Shown: one piece after another, positions 12,242-24,373 of the stretch
Position numbering within the stretch: the first letter of the stretch is position 1
Layout of the letters: the number at the start of each line of letters is the position of its first letter
Assembly: GCA_022835595.1 (NCBI GenBank)
Contig: BQUP01000004.1
Location: 1,860,001-1,924,000 of the forward strand
DNA: 64,000 nucleotides
Direction of reading: 5' to 3'
Source: Cystobasidium ongulense
Taxonomy: Eukaryota; Basidiomycota; Cystobasidiomycetes; Cystobasidiales; Cystobasidiaceae
Notes under the pieces: model-generated
Database searches by the model: none
The model's input: only the letters and a program-made list of their open reading frames with translations
Told to the model about the DNA's origin: nothing
Position numbers and translations under genes: made by a program

Positions 12242-13071
12242 ATGGCCTTTATCCTTACACCAGGCTTCACAGCACTGACTACAATGCGACTTCCATTAAG
12301 ACGTCTAGTTTCCACTCTCACGCATCATCCAACTACGTCGGACCGCGAGCTAGCTTTACCTCTAGCTTTCCTGAGTTCGCAGAAATGGTCCGGTGAAACT
12401 GCATCGTGAGGAGCGAGTTCCATGGCATGCCTGTGCATCTACAGATTACAAACCTCTGCAATTTAGAAAATGGACCCCTTGGATATCTCGTCTCAATGCT
12501 CTTGGCTACTCTTGCATGTCCATCGATGTCGACTGTGCTACAAAAAGATTAGAAGACTTCGAAGAAGGTCGATGATTACATATCTCACCAACCAACAAGC
12601 TGGCCCTTGACATCACTGACTCTTCATTCTCTCGCAGAACTGAAGAAGCAGCTACGGCAATCGGATTCTCCCTTTCCACCCTTACTTTTCGCCCAAGGGT
12701 ATAACACATTGATTGCTCAAACATACGTTTCATCGCACCCTCTGTCAGGTCTGATCCTGGTAGATCCGCCCATGACTATCGCCGATGCTCTGAGATCTCG
12801 TAAAGACCTATTAGAGGGGTCAGCGCCAGAATTCGATTATGAGCCGTTCTTTCCCATCGCGCTGGTCGGCAGTCGAGGTCGAGCTGAAAAGCTGGAACAA
12901 CATCGTTTGCGCAAGGAATTCAGCGAAGAAGTCCATCTCTTGGTGACACCCGATGATGAGATTATTGGCACGGACAGCTTCGAGTAAGTGCAATACCTTG
13001 CGATATTGCCGACTTTGTTGACGAAAATGAGCAGGCGCGTCAAAGACTGGATGGATTCGAATGGGCTATAG
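12242..13071 (+). CDS. Alpha/beta-hydrolase-like protein, nucleophile serine apparently missing
   Basis: Four exons (12242-12392, 12445-12567, 12638-12983, 13035-13071) give 218 aa. A second in-frame ATG at 12284 begins MRLPLRRLVSTLTHHP, which looks like a mitochondrial targeting sequence. The fold is suggested by FRKWTPWISRLNALGYSCMS, then LLFAQGYNTLIAQTYVSSHP and LSGLILVDPP, and near the end LLVTPDDEIIG. In related hydrolases the element before TLIAQ is a nucleophile elbow of GxSxG type; here it reads AQGYNT, with glycine where serine is expected. It may be a non-catalytic relative or use other chemistry. It is head to head with NTA1. Confidence 0.65.
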
Positions 13072-13230
13072 CAGCAATAGACAATATTTGCGGAAGCCAG
13101 TCTATACGCTCAGCAGCGTAGTAGCAACCACCATTAGTTGCCAGTGGGAGTGTGCAAAAGACGATTCTCTTTGCGAGGTAACACTTGTGAACAATGTTCT
13201 ACCGAGGCAGACATACACGTACAAAGGCAG

Positions 13231-15607
13231 CTATCGTCTATGGCGACTTTCCACGCCGACACCGGAAGCCTTGGTAGACGAGCCCTTCGATGTATCCGCA
13301 CCTTCAAGTTCAGCCTCTTTCTGGATCTTCTCAATCTCATCCAGAATAGGCTTATACGTTTGATACTTCTCATCCGCCATCTGGAAACCATCGCGCCGTA
13401 GCTCTTTACCGCGACTCTCCGATGACTGCTGGTGCGCTTTTTGCGTCCAATACTCCCCTTTGTGTCGAGAAAATCGAGTCAGCGACGACCTATAGGGTCC
13501 TAATGAAAACGCAAGCTTACTTGATCTGTCGTAGAAAGTTTTCAACGTCTCGCCTGGCAGAGGCGTGGACATCATATCGTCGGCCGTGCGCTCAGTGTTC
13601 TTAGCTACTCCCATAAATGCGGTAGCTTGGGCTCTTAAAGCAGCAGCGTCCAGCTCCGCAACGCGTGCATCGATAATGAGGGCTTCTTCAGGCGTTAAGA
13701 TTTCCTCTTCTGGTACGGTCTCCGCTTCAGGTTGCTCTTCGCCTTCTCCCTCTTCGCTGCTACTGCTATCCTCGGAATCGCTTCCGGATTCGTCATCGTC
13801 ATCATCCTCATCATCAGATTCCTTCCATTCCAACTCGGCGATGTTGCACTCTTTCAGGCAAGTGAAGCGGTCCAGCTTATCCAGTTGCAACGTGTAGAAA
13901 TCGTCGAGGGTATATTCGCGCTCTTGAGATTCCACAATACCACCGTAGATGTATAACGTGTTCTTCTGTACAGCCATCATTGCATTATAGCGAGCGATGG
14001 GGACGGTCTTCTGTGGATCGTCGGGGTCATCCTCCTCTTCTTGCGATTCGTCGTCTGAGCTGAGATCTGGATTGCCGTTGACCTGATCATCCTCAGCGTT
14101 CTCCTCCTCTAGATTACCGTTCTCGTTATGCTCATTACTTGGGTTGTCCTCATCTTCCTCATTCTCTTCCTGTTTACGACGACGTTCCTCTTCTTCACGC
14201 TGACGCTGTTGAATCTTCTTGAGTTTCGCCTTGTTCGGTCCCTTTTTCTTTTGTTTCGGCTTCTTAAGGTTTAGAGATATCCATCTGCCATTTGGGCCGT
14301 TTGTTATTTGATACCCGTAGAGCTCGTTGTAGAAGACGGAAGTGAGATCATCTTCTTCTGCATCGTAGGAATCAAAGACACCGCCGAAGGAGACTGCTAT
14401 CGACTTTGCTGGCCAGAGAGCCATTTGCACGCCAGATCGCACTGATGGAGGTAGAAAAGGCTAATGTTAGTAATAGGACTTCTTGTGTGAACTCGACAGT
14501 ACCCACCAGTAGGTGCATAGCCGACCTTTTTCCGCCGTTCCCACTTGATCTTCGTTGGTTCGGTGTCCATGCGCAGTAGCCACGTGTCATCTAATGAAAC
14601 ACCTTTGACCTGCTTTTGCTGGTACTCTTTGCAATACCCTCCATTCAAGATGATTCCTTCAGCACAAGGAATGAAAGAAAATCCACTTCGCGCTGACGGC
14701 TTCCGGTCCAATTCGCGTATCTGGACCTCGTGCCAACGGTACTCCATAGTATCCCAGAGCCACAGGTCCGATAAGTATGTCGTTCGTATACCGACATCAT
14801 GAAATCCTCCAAAAAGGACAATGTAATGCTTCCACATTGCCATTCGGTGTCCACTTCTGGCAGATGGTTTGAGTTTCGTATCAAAGCGTTCCCATGCGCG
14901 TGTGGCGATATCGAAACACCATAAATCACGGTAATGATGAAAGGAGGATTGATTTTGAGCGGCGTATTCACCGCCAAAGAGCCATAGTTTGCCTCCGCCT
15001 GCAGGCGAAGCTACCATTTGATGGGCAGATCGAGGCGACGGCTGGGTAGGAGAAGACAGTTTTCGCCATTCGTTCTTTTCAATATTGTAGCGATATAAGT
15101 CCGCATATACGAAGAGATCTGTTCCATCAAAGTATTCGCCGCCGTAGAGCCAGAGCGTGTTCGTAGAGACAGGGCAGGCGGTCAGAGTGGCGTTGGCTCG
15201 TCTCGAGGGCAGGTCGGCAATCTCTTCAGTCGTTTTGTGCTCTGCATAGGTAGGTCGAGCAATTGTCAGTGGTCGGTATACACATAAAGTTGCAGTAGAC
15301 GTCCAAGGTGTCAATGGACCTCCAGCTGCATGACGAGCAATCGAAGAATTTGGGCCTCACCGTCTTCCCAGCGCCGGCGGTACTCTTCAAGCGTCTGTAT
15401 CAGATCTTCATCATCATCAACTTCCTTTTGCTTAGCTTTGCCCTTGCCCTTGCTCTTGGTAGCCTTGGAGCTCGAGTCTGCGGTTGCATCTTTCGCCTTC
15501 TTGTTCTCCCTGCGCTCTGCCTTGCTAGCAGCCTTTGCCTTTTTTGCTGCCTTAGCTTCGGTCTTGCTCCCCGACTTGGCGGCCTTGGTCTTTCCAGACT
15601 TGCCCAT
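13231..15607 (-). CDS. Kelch-repeat protein of the KLHDC4 type with C-terminal DUF4110-like segment
   Basis: Four exons (15607-15361, 15241-14507, 14441-13521, 13457-13231) make 709 aa, all phases consistent. It opens with a Lys/Ala-rich basic segment (MGKSGKTKAAKSGSKTEAKA). About six Kelch units follow, e.g. NTLWLYGGEYFDGTDLFVYA, GKLWLFGGEYAAQNQSSFHH, YIVLFGGFHDVGIRTTYLSD and IILNGGYCKEYQQ, forming a propeller. A long Lys/Glu/Asp-rich insertion (about 14300-14020) and another Asp/Glu/Ser run (about 13830-13730) interrupt the last blades, as in fungal KLHDC4 relatives. The C-terminus carries TPLPGETLKTFYDRSREYW, matching DUF4110. Its exact role is not established in fungi; ribosome biogenesis or nuclear functions have been suggested for relatives, and I do not assign one. 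Confidence 0.82.
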
Positions 15608-15798
15608 TCTCACAGCTAGACCACCTTCTCGACAGGCTGTATGATTTCGGTGCGATATAACGTGCAGAGTAAAGTGAAGAGCTTCTTTCGAAAAAAACGT
15701 GATCAGGTAGGTTAGAGAGCTGGAAACGCCACCTGAATCTGCCTCGTGGTCTCTACCGCTCTGACAATATCGTAGAGGGCTCGGCACACTTCATAAAG

Positions 15799-17240
15799 AT
15801 GCCAGACATGCTCATAGACGGGACAGATGCTCTGCTTTCAGGCTTCTCGCAGCACAAGCTGTACGCCGTAGAGCTCAAAAATGAGCTTCTCGAGCGAGCT
15901 TCGAGAGAGCACGAACAACAACAGCAATCTCAGCTCGCACGCTCAACTACCGAGAACCTCACCAGCTACACCAACCTCAGCGATGGCAGCGGATTCAGTG
16001 TAGATCCCAATGACCTCAAACGGCTGGATGGAGATATGGAGCGGTATAAGACCTACTTCAGCCAAGTCAAGCTTCAGTGGCTGGAGACGCTCTTGAAGAG
16101 GAAGACACTGCAAAGACTACTGGGAACACTTCCCGAAGACGAACAAGATGGTATTGAAGGCATTATCACGCTCGAACACGTCCAGATGCTCGAAGAGGCG
16201 CGCAGTAAACAAAAGCAGGAGCTCAAGCAGAACAAGGCGGAAGCAGAGCAACTGAGCTTGAAGATTGCAGAGATAGCCAAGGAGCTCGACATTTGTAGGT
16301 GGTGTACGTCGTTAGGCACTTGGGCATTGCCGGCTAACCATTCTTGTGCATACAGCCCTCAACCAGCAACTACAGCCTACCATTGAAGAAGCGCGCAATC
16401 TGACACGATCAATACAGGACATGGAGCTGGAGCTAGCAATGTTGCGCAATTCGAGAACAGAAGAGGAGCGTATGACAGTAGATGAAGCCTCGGAATACCT
16501 GGATGAGCAGGTGAGCCTCGCCTCTCGCTCAAAGTGGTCCAGCTACGGCAGCAACGCTGTACACGTGCGACAAACGCTGCTGACCCAAACTTACTGCGTG
16601 TATGTTACAGATTGAGAGCCTCCAGAACCTCGCGCAAGCACTAGAAGACAACCAAGCAGCTATAATACAGCAAAAACAGAGGCTTGTGGTGAAACAGAGA
16701 GACTCGGAACGTCTCGCAAGCGAACGCAACAACATGGACAGACTTGAGAAAGAAGCTCGGAATGCTGTCAAGAATAAAGATAAGAGGGTCGAAGAAGCTT
16801 GCCGCCAGTGAGTGCTGTGTCTAGCGGCTTCAGAACCGGGTATCTTCACTGACATCGACACCGTAATTTGCTCACGTGACTTGCTTGCACACAGGCTCGC
16901 CGACAGGACAAGTCTAATGACAACCGTACTGGGCATTAGGACAATCCAGCCGGGCACAAATGGCGAGCTAAAGGTTCTATATGACCTCGGCAGTGGCAAG
17001 ACTGCTACACTAGCGATCTACTCGGATGTACACAAACGCCAAGTCACCGGAGCGAGCGTAAGTGGCTGAAAATGGGTATATGGCGACCTGTTGTTGGTTG
17101 TTCTGATTCGATGCTGTTCCCATTTCCACCTCACACAGTTGCTCAACTCTAATATTTCCATTGAAGACTGTGTACAGCGGTGCCTGCTTACCAATGATTT
17201 GCAGCAACTCGTGCTGGAGGTTCTCTTGAAGATAGCGTGA
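15799..17240 (+). CDS. Coiled-coil kinetochore protein, Sos7-like
   Basis: Five exons (15799-16294, 16356-16510, 16611-16807, 16895-17057, 17139-17240) encode 370 aa. The N-terminal third has DMERYKTYFSQVKLQWLETL with LLKRKTLQRLLG, the pattern of Sos7, where a helix reading roughly LKFxYLEQxTKEKFLRxI precedes the coil. A nearly continuous coiled coil follows (residues about 120-270, Glu/Gln/Lys/Leu-rich). The C-terminal part, from MTTVLGIRTIQPGTNGELKV to LLNSNISIEDCVQRC, looks like a small RWD-type end domain. Sos7 works with the KNL1/Spc7 arm of the outer kinetochore in S. pombe. The family is fast-evolving, so this assignment is by pattern. Divergent from the Kelch gene with 191 bp between starts. 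Confidence 0.55.
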
Positions 17241-17473
17241 TTCCGTCAGTCAGACGTGCTTTTCTGCAGTGGATGTGGTGCCAGTCTAGCGTAGTATGCT
17301 TGTCGTTGTATTCTGAATAGTAAAGGCAAGAGGTTGCGTTACGCAATCTGCCGTCCTAGTACCGCTCTCATTCGACCCCCAGCGGCTTTGCTCTGCTCTT
17401 ATCAGGAGACACGCACCCTGAAGCACCACCGAGTGCTCCCAGGCGGCCGCATTGAATCAAGTCGAGGCCTAGC

Positions 17474-18355
17474 ATGGCATTCGCGAGCATACAGAAGTTC
17501 ATCTATGGTCCGTCGGCGGAAGAGCGAGTCAAAGCATGGCAGCAGCAGATCAAGAAAGAGGCGCGCCTGATGGACCGCGAGATTCGACAGCTCGATGGAG
17601 CGCAGGCCAAGACGAAAGCGCAGCTCAAGCAGCTAGCTAACAAGGGAGACGTCAAGAATGCCAAACTGCTTGCGAGAGAGGTCGTACGCAGCAACAAACA
17701 GAAGGACAGGCTGGCCACAAGCAAGGCCAGGCTCAACTCGATTAACATGCAGCTCAGCCACCAGCTATGTGAGCGGACGAATGCAGCCTGGCTTGGACAG
17801 GTGATCCTACTAGAGTACAAGAGCTGACGCTTCACATATTAACCTTGCCTGATACAGCCACGCTCAAGATCACAGGGCACCTCCAGAAGTCTACCGAAAT
17901 CATGAAGCTGTCGAATGAACTCGTTCGCTTACCGCAGCTGCAGACGACAATGCGCAATATGAGCATGGAGATGACAAAGGTGTGTTTCACTTGGATCACA
18001 CAAGTCGCTTTCAATGCTGACCAGGACACGCCTCAATCACAGGCGGGCATTATGGCCGAAATGGTCGACGAGACAATGGAGAGTTTAGATGAAGAAGAGG
18101 ACGAGCTGGACGAAGAAGCAAATGAAGAGATAGATAAAGTGCTCTTTGAAATCACAAACGGCAAGCTTGGTGAAGTGGGCGGTAAAGTGGGAGCGATACC
18201 AGTCAGTCCACCAGCTCCTAGCTGCAATCTGATAGTAATGAATAACGCTGACATCGGTCTGATGTACTCCTCTGCAGACCACAGTGCAATCGGAAGCAGA
18301 AGAAGAGGAGTCAGAAGCAATGCGGAAACAGCTGGATGCCCTTCTGGGTCAATAA
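17474..18355 (+). CDS. VPS24: ESCRT-III subunit Vps24/CHMP3
   Basis: Four exons (17474-17768, 17858-17979, 18043-18201, 18278-18355) encode 217 aa, the usual length. The basic N-terminal half reads FIYGPSAEERVKAWQQQIKK and EARLMDREIRQLDGAQAK, typical of Vps24. The acidic C-terminal half has AGIMAEMVDETMESLDEEED and ends EEEESEAMRKQLDALLGQ, which looks like a MIM helix for Vps4 docking. Vps24 caps Snf7 filaments during multivesicular-body formation on endosomes. The start is the first ATG giving the conserved N-terminal helix. Confidence 0.93.
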
Positions 18356-18553
18356 CCATCCTGAATATTGTTCGTGATTCTGGCAGGCTGCTAGGATGGG
18401 CATCATCAGCTCGGAGATCCTGTCGATGTGTTGTTATAATGTTTTGTCTATTAGCTCTATATGTGTTATGATGTCGTTCATGGAGAGATCTGTTACATGT
18501 AGCTAGGCAGTTGATCAAGAAGCATCTCGGAATCATGCAATACGAGGTCGCCA

Positions 18554-19972
18554 TTATGACCCGTTCACTTTCAATCCATCTACTGCTGACGTGACAGTGG
18601 AAACTTCATCTTCATCAACGTCCTTGTCGTCTTGCGCATCTATCCAATAGTCATTGCCCAGTCTGTCTGTCTTTCGTATGCGACCGGCTGCGATCTGCGC
18701 AGCAGCATCGTCGTCGTTGTCATCATCATCGTCGCACTCTTCATCTTCATCCTCATCATCATCTTCCTCATCCGAATCGTTGTTCTCCGCATCTTCCCCT
18801 TCGCTATCGTCGCTATGATCATGCCCGTTGCCATTGTCCCCTTCGACAGTTTCATCCTCGTCCGTGGTAGCGAGACTCTGTTCGTGCAACTGCTTCTTGC
18901 TCCGTTGTAACGGTCTCCACGCACTAGCAGAATGGTTCGGGTTTTCGAACAACATTTCATTCGGATCTGCATCATTGTGAGCGTCCCTACGGTCTTGTGC
19001 CTCTTGCTGTATTTCATTTTGTATCGCCTCTTGCATGGCTACCATCTCGTCGGCATTTTTACAAGTCTGATAGCGTTCAATCAGAGGACTGTCGAAAGTG
19101 CATCAGCGCATTGCTCAAAGGCGAGGTAACGCAGAGACCAACCCGTTCATCTCCCAGAACGAATGTCCCCAGCCAAACTTGCTCATCAATTCGTTTGCCT
19201 GCTCGTCGAAGCCACATATATAGAAGGTAGCAGCTACTGCTTCCGCACAAGTCAACTTGTATGGTTTCCCGTAATTGACAGGATTGGCTGCAAGTAGGTA
19301 TGGCACTGTGAATTAGTAGGATGTAGTTTAGCTGCATGTCCTGTCGAAAAGCAGTGGCAGAATGGCTACACACAGATTCTTTCATGCGGCGATCTGATCT
19401 TCGCCCAAGGGACTTCTTCTAATCTTGCCCACGAACATTCCACTACAGCTGCTCCATGTTCGCCCATAATGTCTTTGTCGGCAGGCGAGACTATTGATGT
19501 GCCTTTCGGAGACAGCACGATTCCTCGAGACCGTTGACCGATTCGAAGTTCGCTCATCAAGCCTAAGCGATGCAGTTTTTGTCCAGAACAGCGCTTGGGA
19601 TCGCAATGTCCAAAGTTCTGCGATATCGCACTCAGCGTGGGCTCTTGAAAACATGGACTGGCCTCCGTAACTCACCCACATCGTCACTGGCAGCCTGGCG
19701 TGCTGTGGTGGCAATCGACCTTTACCCTTGTCCATATCTGCTGAAGCTCTTTCAGCCGACGAACAAGCGCTGGCTTGCATTAACTACTACTCACTGTCTA
19801 CCAGCTCGTCTTCAGCGCCATCGTCAATCGCCGAGTCTGGCTTGCCATAGTCTCTTGATGAATCAGTGAAGATTGTCTTGTCGCGCCCGGCTCCTCGATG
19901 ATGTCGAGCTTGACTCCGGCCACGAGCTGAGGATTTGCTCGAAGCTGCCGATGACTTGCCTTGTGAAGGCAT
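18554..19972 (-). CDS. TSR3: 18S rRNA aminocarboxypropyltransferase Tsr3
   Basis: Five exons (19972-19795, 19740-19676, 19617-19374, 19305-19143, 19088-18554) encode 394 aa. Tsr3 transfers the acp group from SAM to the hypermodified pseudouridine of 18S rRNA late in 40S maturation. Signature pieces are [60 protein letters not shown] and [20 protein letters not shown] with [10 protein letters not shown]. The frame is restored precisely across the four introns. The C-terminal 120 residues are a very acidic Asp/Glu/Asn tail (repeats of GAT/GAC/GAA near 18680-18830), longer than in yeast Tsr3 and coded by an unstable trinucleotide-rich tract. Divergent from PIG-S with 198 bp between starts. Confidence 0.92.
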
Positions 19973-20170
19973 GCTGAAGTAGTTGATAATTTGATGCGCA
20001 ATCTGTGTTAAACGGGCAAAACAGTTGTGATGCGGAAAAGAGCGAAGCAAGGTCACGGCGGCCACTTGGGCGTGATGATGATACGCTTGGTTGCTTTTTG
20101 TTCAAACGACATTCCCAAATGGCAAAATCGCAATAACACTCACTTCATAAGAGCTGTTGAGTCCTTGACT

Positions 20171-22126
20171 ATGAGTGCTGCCGACATCAAGCCTGAAGAG
20201 GCTGCAAATCCCACTGTCGACGCGCCAGACCCAGGCTCGTTTCAAGCACTATCGATACGCCGCTGGATCACACTCTCATACTGGACCATCATCTTGCTGT
20301 GTGTACCGTATTGGTGGTACTCGACGACAATAGAGAGACATGCACTCCCTCTGGATCGCATTGAGCAATGGCAGAACAGAGGAGTCAGTCGCCGTTTGCC
20401 TTGCATTATGTGGCATCGACTGAACACGCGCTGACTGTGAACATCCGAACAATCGATATTGCAGCCATGTCCAGTACAATTGCCTGTCCCGATATCAATA
20501 TCTTCTGGACATCCTTCGCAAGCCGGCAACATTGTAGACAGGATCAACGAGATCAGTCGCAGCGCAGAGAGGTGCCTTGTGTTCAGGACAATTCGTAAGC
20601 AAACAGGCAAGTAGGACAAGCAGGAACCCTGTTCACATATGCTCTACAGCCCAAGCGTCACCTCTGAGCTACCAGATTGCATTGCATCCGGCGACAGAAA
20701 CCTCTGCTCAGTTGCGTGGCAAGCGACAAATCGATATAGGCTACAAAGGTGACTGAGACAACGCAGTGCTCTTTACGGCACTCCCTCTCAGCTGATACCT
20801 CCCCCTAGGCGAGAAAGATGCTATCACTAAGCTAGTAAACCTGTTCATGCCTTCTCGCGAGCAAAGTGGCTTGGCCCTCTCCCGGTTCACCGAAGGACCG
20901 AAAGTTATCAAATATTCCGAAAAGTATAAGTTGGTATTCAGCTTGCTGAGTGAAGATGCGAGCAAAGGAGGCATTTCTCAATGGGATGCTGCTTCGGCTC
21001 TTGAACGTGCGTTTACTGCCCGACTAGATCAATGCTTGAAGTATTTAAACAATTCCACTCGCAGATCACGTGTACCCCTTGCTAAGGTCACTCAAAGACT
21101 TGCATGAGTACGATGTTGAAACACAAGTACAGTACTACGCACCTTTAGTGGTGGAGCGAGAAGTTACAGATCATGGGACTTTCATTGCCGAAGATCAATT
21201 GAAAGTTTTCGTCAACTCGGCCGAGTGGAATTTGGGTAAGAGTTACAAAATACATCATTTGAACAATCCAATCTCACGCGTGCCAATAGCCTCTGCCGTC
21301 TCGAGCGATCCTGTACTTCATTTTATTCTCTATATACCTGCCAGCGACAAGCGGCCACTCTTCCTCAAGCGAAGCGATGGTTCAGCGGAGCCCTTAACAT
21401 TCTTCTCGATACCCCAGTGGGGTGGTGTAGTGATACACGATCCCGAACAGCTTAACGAGAGCGGCTCGGACATACCAGAAATCCTCACCTACGAGCATCT
21501 TATGATGGCTTTCGACAAGTTCGCCTCACTGCTGCGCACCTCCCACGGCATACCAACGCTTGAAACGGTAACTGGATCTAGCATGGACAAAGCAAGCTGG
21601 GAAGTACAAGCTCTCATGCGTGAAAGAATTGTACAAAACGTACGAGATGCTGTTCAGAAGCTAGGTGCCATCGCCCGACAAGCAAATGAAATACAGAATA
21701 TGCGCATACCGAAAGCCGTTCAAGAGGATGTCAATGCTGCTTTAGATGCTTTAGCTTCGGTGAGGGTCGTGGAGAATCCGTCCAATTCCAACAATCAGCT
21801 GAATTGCATATGTTACGCACTATAGGTGGAATCCGAAGATCTACAAGAGGCTATGCGCCAGTCTGCGACCGCCTCAAGTCTTGCCACGCGGGCCTCGTTC
21901 AATCATGAAATGCTGGCTATGCTGTACTTTCCCGACGAGCACAAATGGGCTGTTTATACCCCTTTGTTTGGTCCAATAGGTACATCTGTGTTATATCTGA
22001 AGTGGCAGATGCTATCTGAGCTGACCTTTGTTTAATTGCCTTGCAGCCGTTCCTCTGGTGGTGGCGCTGTTTCGAGAAGTAAAAGAGTATAAAAAGCGGC
22101 GGCGGGAGAAGCTAAAGAAGGAGTGA
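20171..22126 (+). CDS. GPI17: GPI transamidase subunit PIG-S/Gpi17
   Basis: Eight exons (20171-20383, 20465-20594, 20650-20748, 20809-21006, 21065-21235, 21290-21759, 21826-21979, 22047-22126) give 504 aa with every phase matching. PIG-S is a two-span ER membrane subunit of the complex that attaches GPI anchors to proteins. The first membrane segment is ITLSYWTIILLCVPYWWYST, followed by TIERHALPLDRIEQW. Luminal motifs include PCPVQLPVPISISSGHPSQA, SAEWNLASAVSSDPVLHFIL and IPQWGGVVIHDPE. The last segment, YTPLFGPIAVPLVVALFREV, is the C-terminal membrane helix with a Lys-rich cytosolic tail (KKRRREKLKKE). Confidence 0.9.
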
Positions 22127-22493
22127 AGTAGTATTAGCTCAAGAGTAAGCTTGCTTGCTATTGGAAATAGCAGCCGAAGCCTGTATCATAGTCCACTTTG
22201 CGAAAGCCGGTGTTAACAAATTTATGCCATATCTCGTGACCCGCATCTTTCGAATACAGGCGCCTTGGAATTTGCAACAAGGTACGGCAATACAAGCACA
22301 GCAAGGCCGCAAATGTGTATGCAGCATTTAGTATTTGATGTCTTCTTTCGCTTTGTCCAATTGCAATAGTATACATTTGAGTCAAGAAGAGCAGAACATT
22401 CAGATCCTCGATCTCGTTCTTTATTCTTTGGCCTCAGAGCAACTGCAGGAGAATTAGGAACAAGTTCGAGACAGCAGCAGCACCATAGTCAAG
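22127..22493. other. Intergenic region between PIG-S and eIF2-alpha genes
   Basis: 367 bp of terminator and promoter. Minus-strand frames at 22139-22385 have no recognisable product. Nothing else seen. Confidence 0.5.
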
Positions 22494-23820
22494 ATGCGGT
22501 TCTACAGGGAGAAGTGAGTAGTATGTGACACTGGGTTACGCAGAGCAGCACGCTGACCGTCTGCCTTGCATGGCCTTAGATATCCCGAGCCCGACACGCA
22601 GGTGATGGTGCAGGTCAAGCAGATCCAGGAGAACGGAGCCTACGTGAAGCTGGTGGGTCGATTCAAGCACGCTAGATGGGTTGGCAGAGGCATGCTTACT
22701 TGGATTCCTCGCTATCCCAGCTCGAATACGACAATGTCGAAGGCATGATTTTGCTCTCCGAGCTGTCGAGACGGCGCATAAGATCCATTCAAAAGCTCAT
22801 TCGCGTCGGAAGGAACGAGGTCGTCATGGTCATGCGTATAGACAAGGAGAAGGGTGCGTAACGATGCCCTCTGCTTGACCTTGCTGTCTCAATGCGTGCC
22901 GTACTGACATTCTCTCATTGTCCGCATTGTCACTTACGTCGCCATGCACGCCAATCTTTCGAACTCTGCTGCCAATTTGTATACGCGATATCACAGGCTA
23001 CATTGATCTATCAAAGCGCCGAGTATCAGCAGACGATGTTGTCAAGTGCGAGGAGAAGTTCAACAAGTCCAAAGCAGTGCATTCAATCATGCGCCACGTT
23101 GCGGAAAAGACAGAAACGGACTTGGAGAAAGTGAATGAAATGATTGCATGGCCGCTATATGAGAAATATGGTCATGCGTATGATGCATTCAAGCTGTCAA
23201 TTACGTGAGTGTGCTGAAGACGATCTGAGAAAGCGAAGGACAATGTTGACTTGGTCTACTCTCTTGATAATCTGCCACTGCTACAGCGACCCATCTGTTT
23301 TCGAAGGTCTCAATGTACCCGAAGACATCCTAGAAGAAACGAAAGCCAATATTGCACGCCGGTTAACACCTCAACCTGTCAAAATTCGCGCCGACATTGA
23401 AGTGGCATGCTTTGGCTACGCGGGTATCGATGCTATCAAGCGAGCGTTGAAAGCAGGAGAAGCAGTAGGAACAGAATCTATTCCCATCAAGATCAAGCTT
23501 GTCGCGCCGCCTCTGTTTGTCATGATCTCCAATGCAACGGACAAGAATGGAGCAATTGAAACAATGGAGAGAGCTATTGCCGTTATTGACAAGACAATCT
23601 CAAAAGACAAGGGAAGCCTGGTTGTGAAGTTGCGGGTGCGTCCGAGAAATCAGCCATCAGGGCGCTGCGGCTACAGGGAAAAAGCTGACTACCTTTCCCC
23701 CTGCCGCAGCCCAAAGCCGTATCAGAGACAGATGACCTCGAACTCAATGCGCTCATGGAGCGCGTCGCCCGCGAAAACAAGGAAGTTTCAGGCGACGAGG
23801 CGGAATCAGATGCGGAATAA
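22494..23820 (+). CDS. SUI2: Translation initiation factor eIF2 alpha subunit
   Basis: Six exons (22494-22513, 22580-22652, 22721-22853, 22997-23204, 23287-23635, 23710-23820) encode 297 aa, the usual size. The first exon codes only MRFYREK. The S1 domain reads [20 protein letters not shown], then [20 protein letters not shown]; the Ser in ELSRRRIRS is the site phosphorylated by Gcn2-type kinases to slow initiation. The helical domain ([20 protein letters not shown]) and the alpha/beta C-terminal domain ([20 protein letters not shown]) are complete. It binds GTP and Met-tRNAi as part of eIF2 in the cytosol. Confidence 0.96.
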
Positions 23821-24373
23821 ATACGCTCGTCTTTGTCGATTAGATCATAATCAAGAAAAGAGGTACAGCCTCACTCGTATATTCCTAGAGCCAGATTCTG
23901 TTTTCGTCCTTGTCTTCCGGTCGAAGGTCCCACGCGTAGTTTCGTAAAACCTTGTTAAACTGTAACAAGTACCGCTGCCTAGAGTAGCGTACAAAGAAGT
24001 GAAGCTGACCAATGACTGATGTACTTTGAGGAGTCGCCTTCCAGAATCCCCTCATCGCTGACACTGCCCACACGTCTTCCTTTTCTTCACTTTGGCCAGC
24101 CTTACCACGCTCGGACCTTCAACGTCAGCCGCCTGCGCACCGTCTGGTTGTCATTGGGGCAGGACTGCTTCTTCGCCAGACTCCAACTGCATGCACTCGA
24201 GCAAGCTCGACATAAAGACTGTTATCCACCTGGACAGCGTGCTGCCTTCAAGCGTCAAAATCGCGTAGCTCGGCTGTTAACGGAGACGACGCACCGGCCA
24301 CACGCTGGTTCAGGCACTTGTTTCACATCACTCCCTCCCGTTCCCTCCAAGCCGCTCCTTCTCTCGGCTCGTA
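23821..24373. other. Intergenic region, nothing recognised
   Basis: 553 bp between two plus-strand genes. Open frames at 24019-24453 overlap the next gene in another frame and look like shadows. Confidence 0.5.

Noticed and set aside
20368-20598. Apparent frameshift in the PIG-S gene, where another plus frame (ALTVNIRTIDIAAMSSTIA) looked coding
   Set aside because: An intron at 20384-20464 (GTCAGT...TTGCAG) removes this stretch and gives the conserved PVQLPVPISIS segment.
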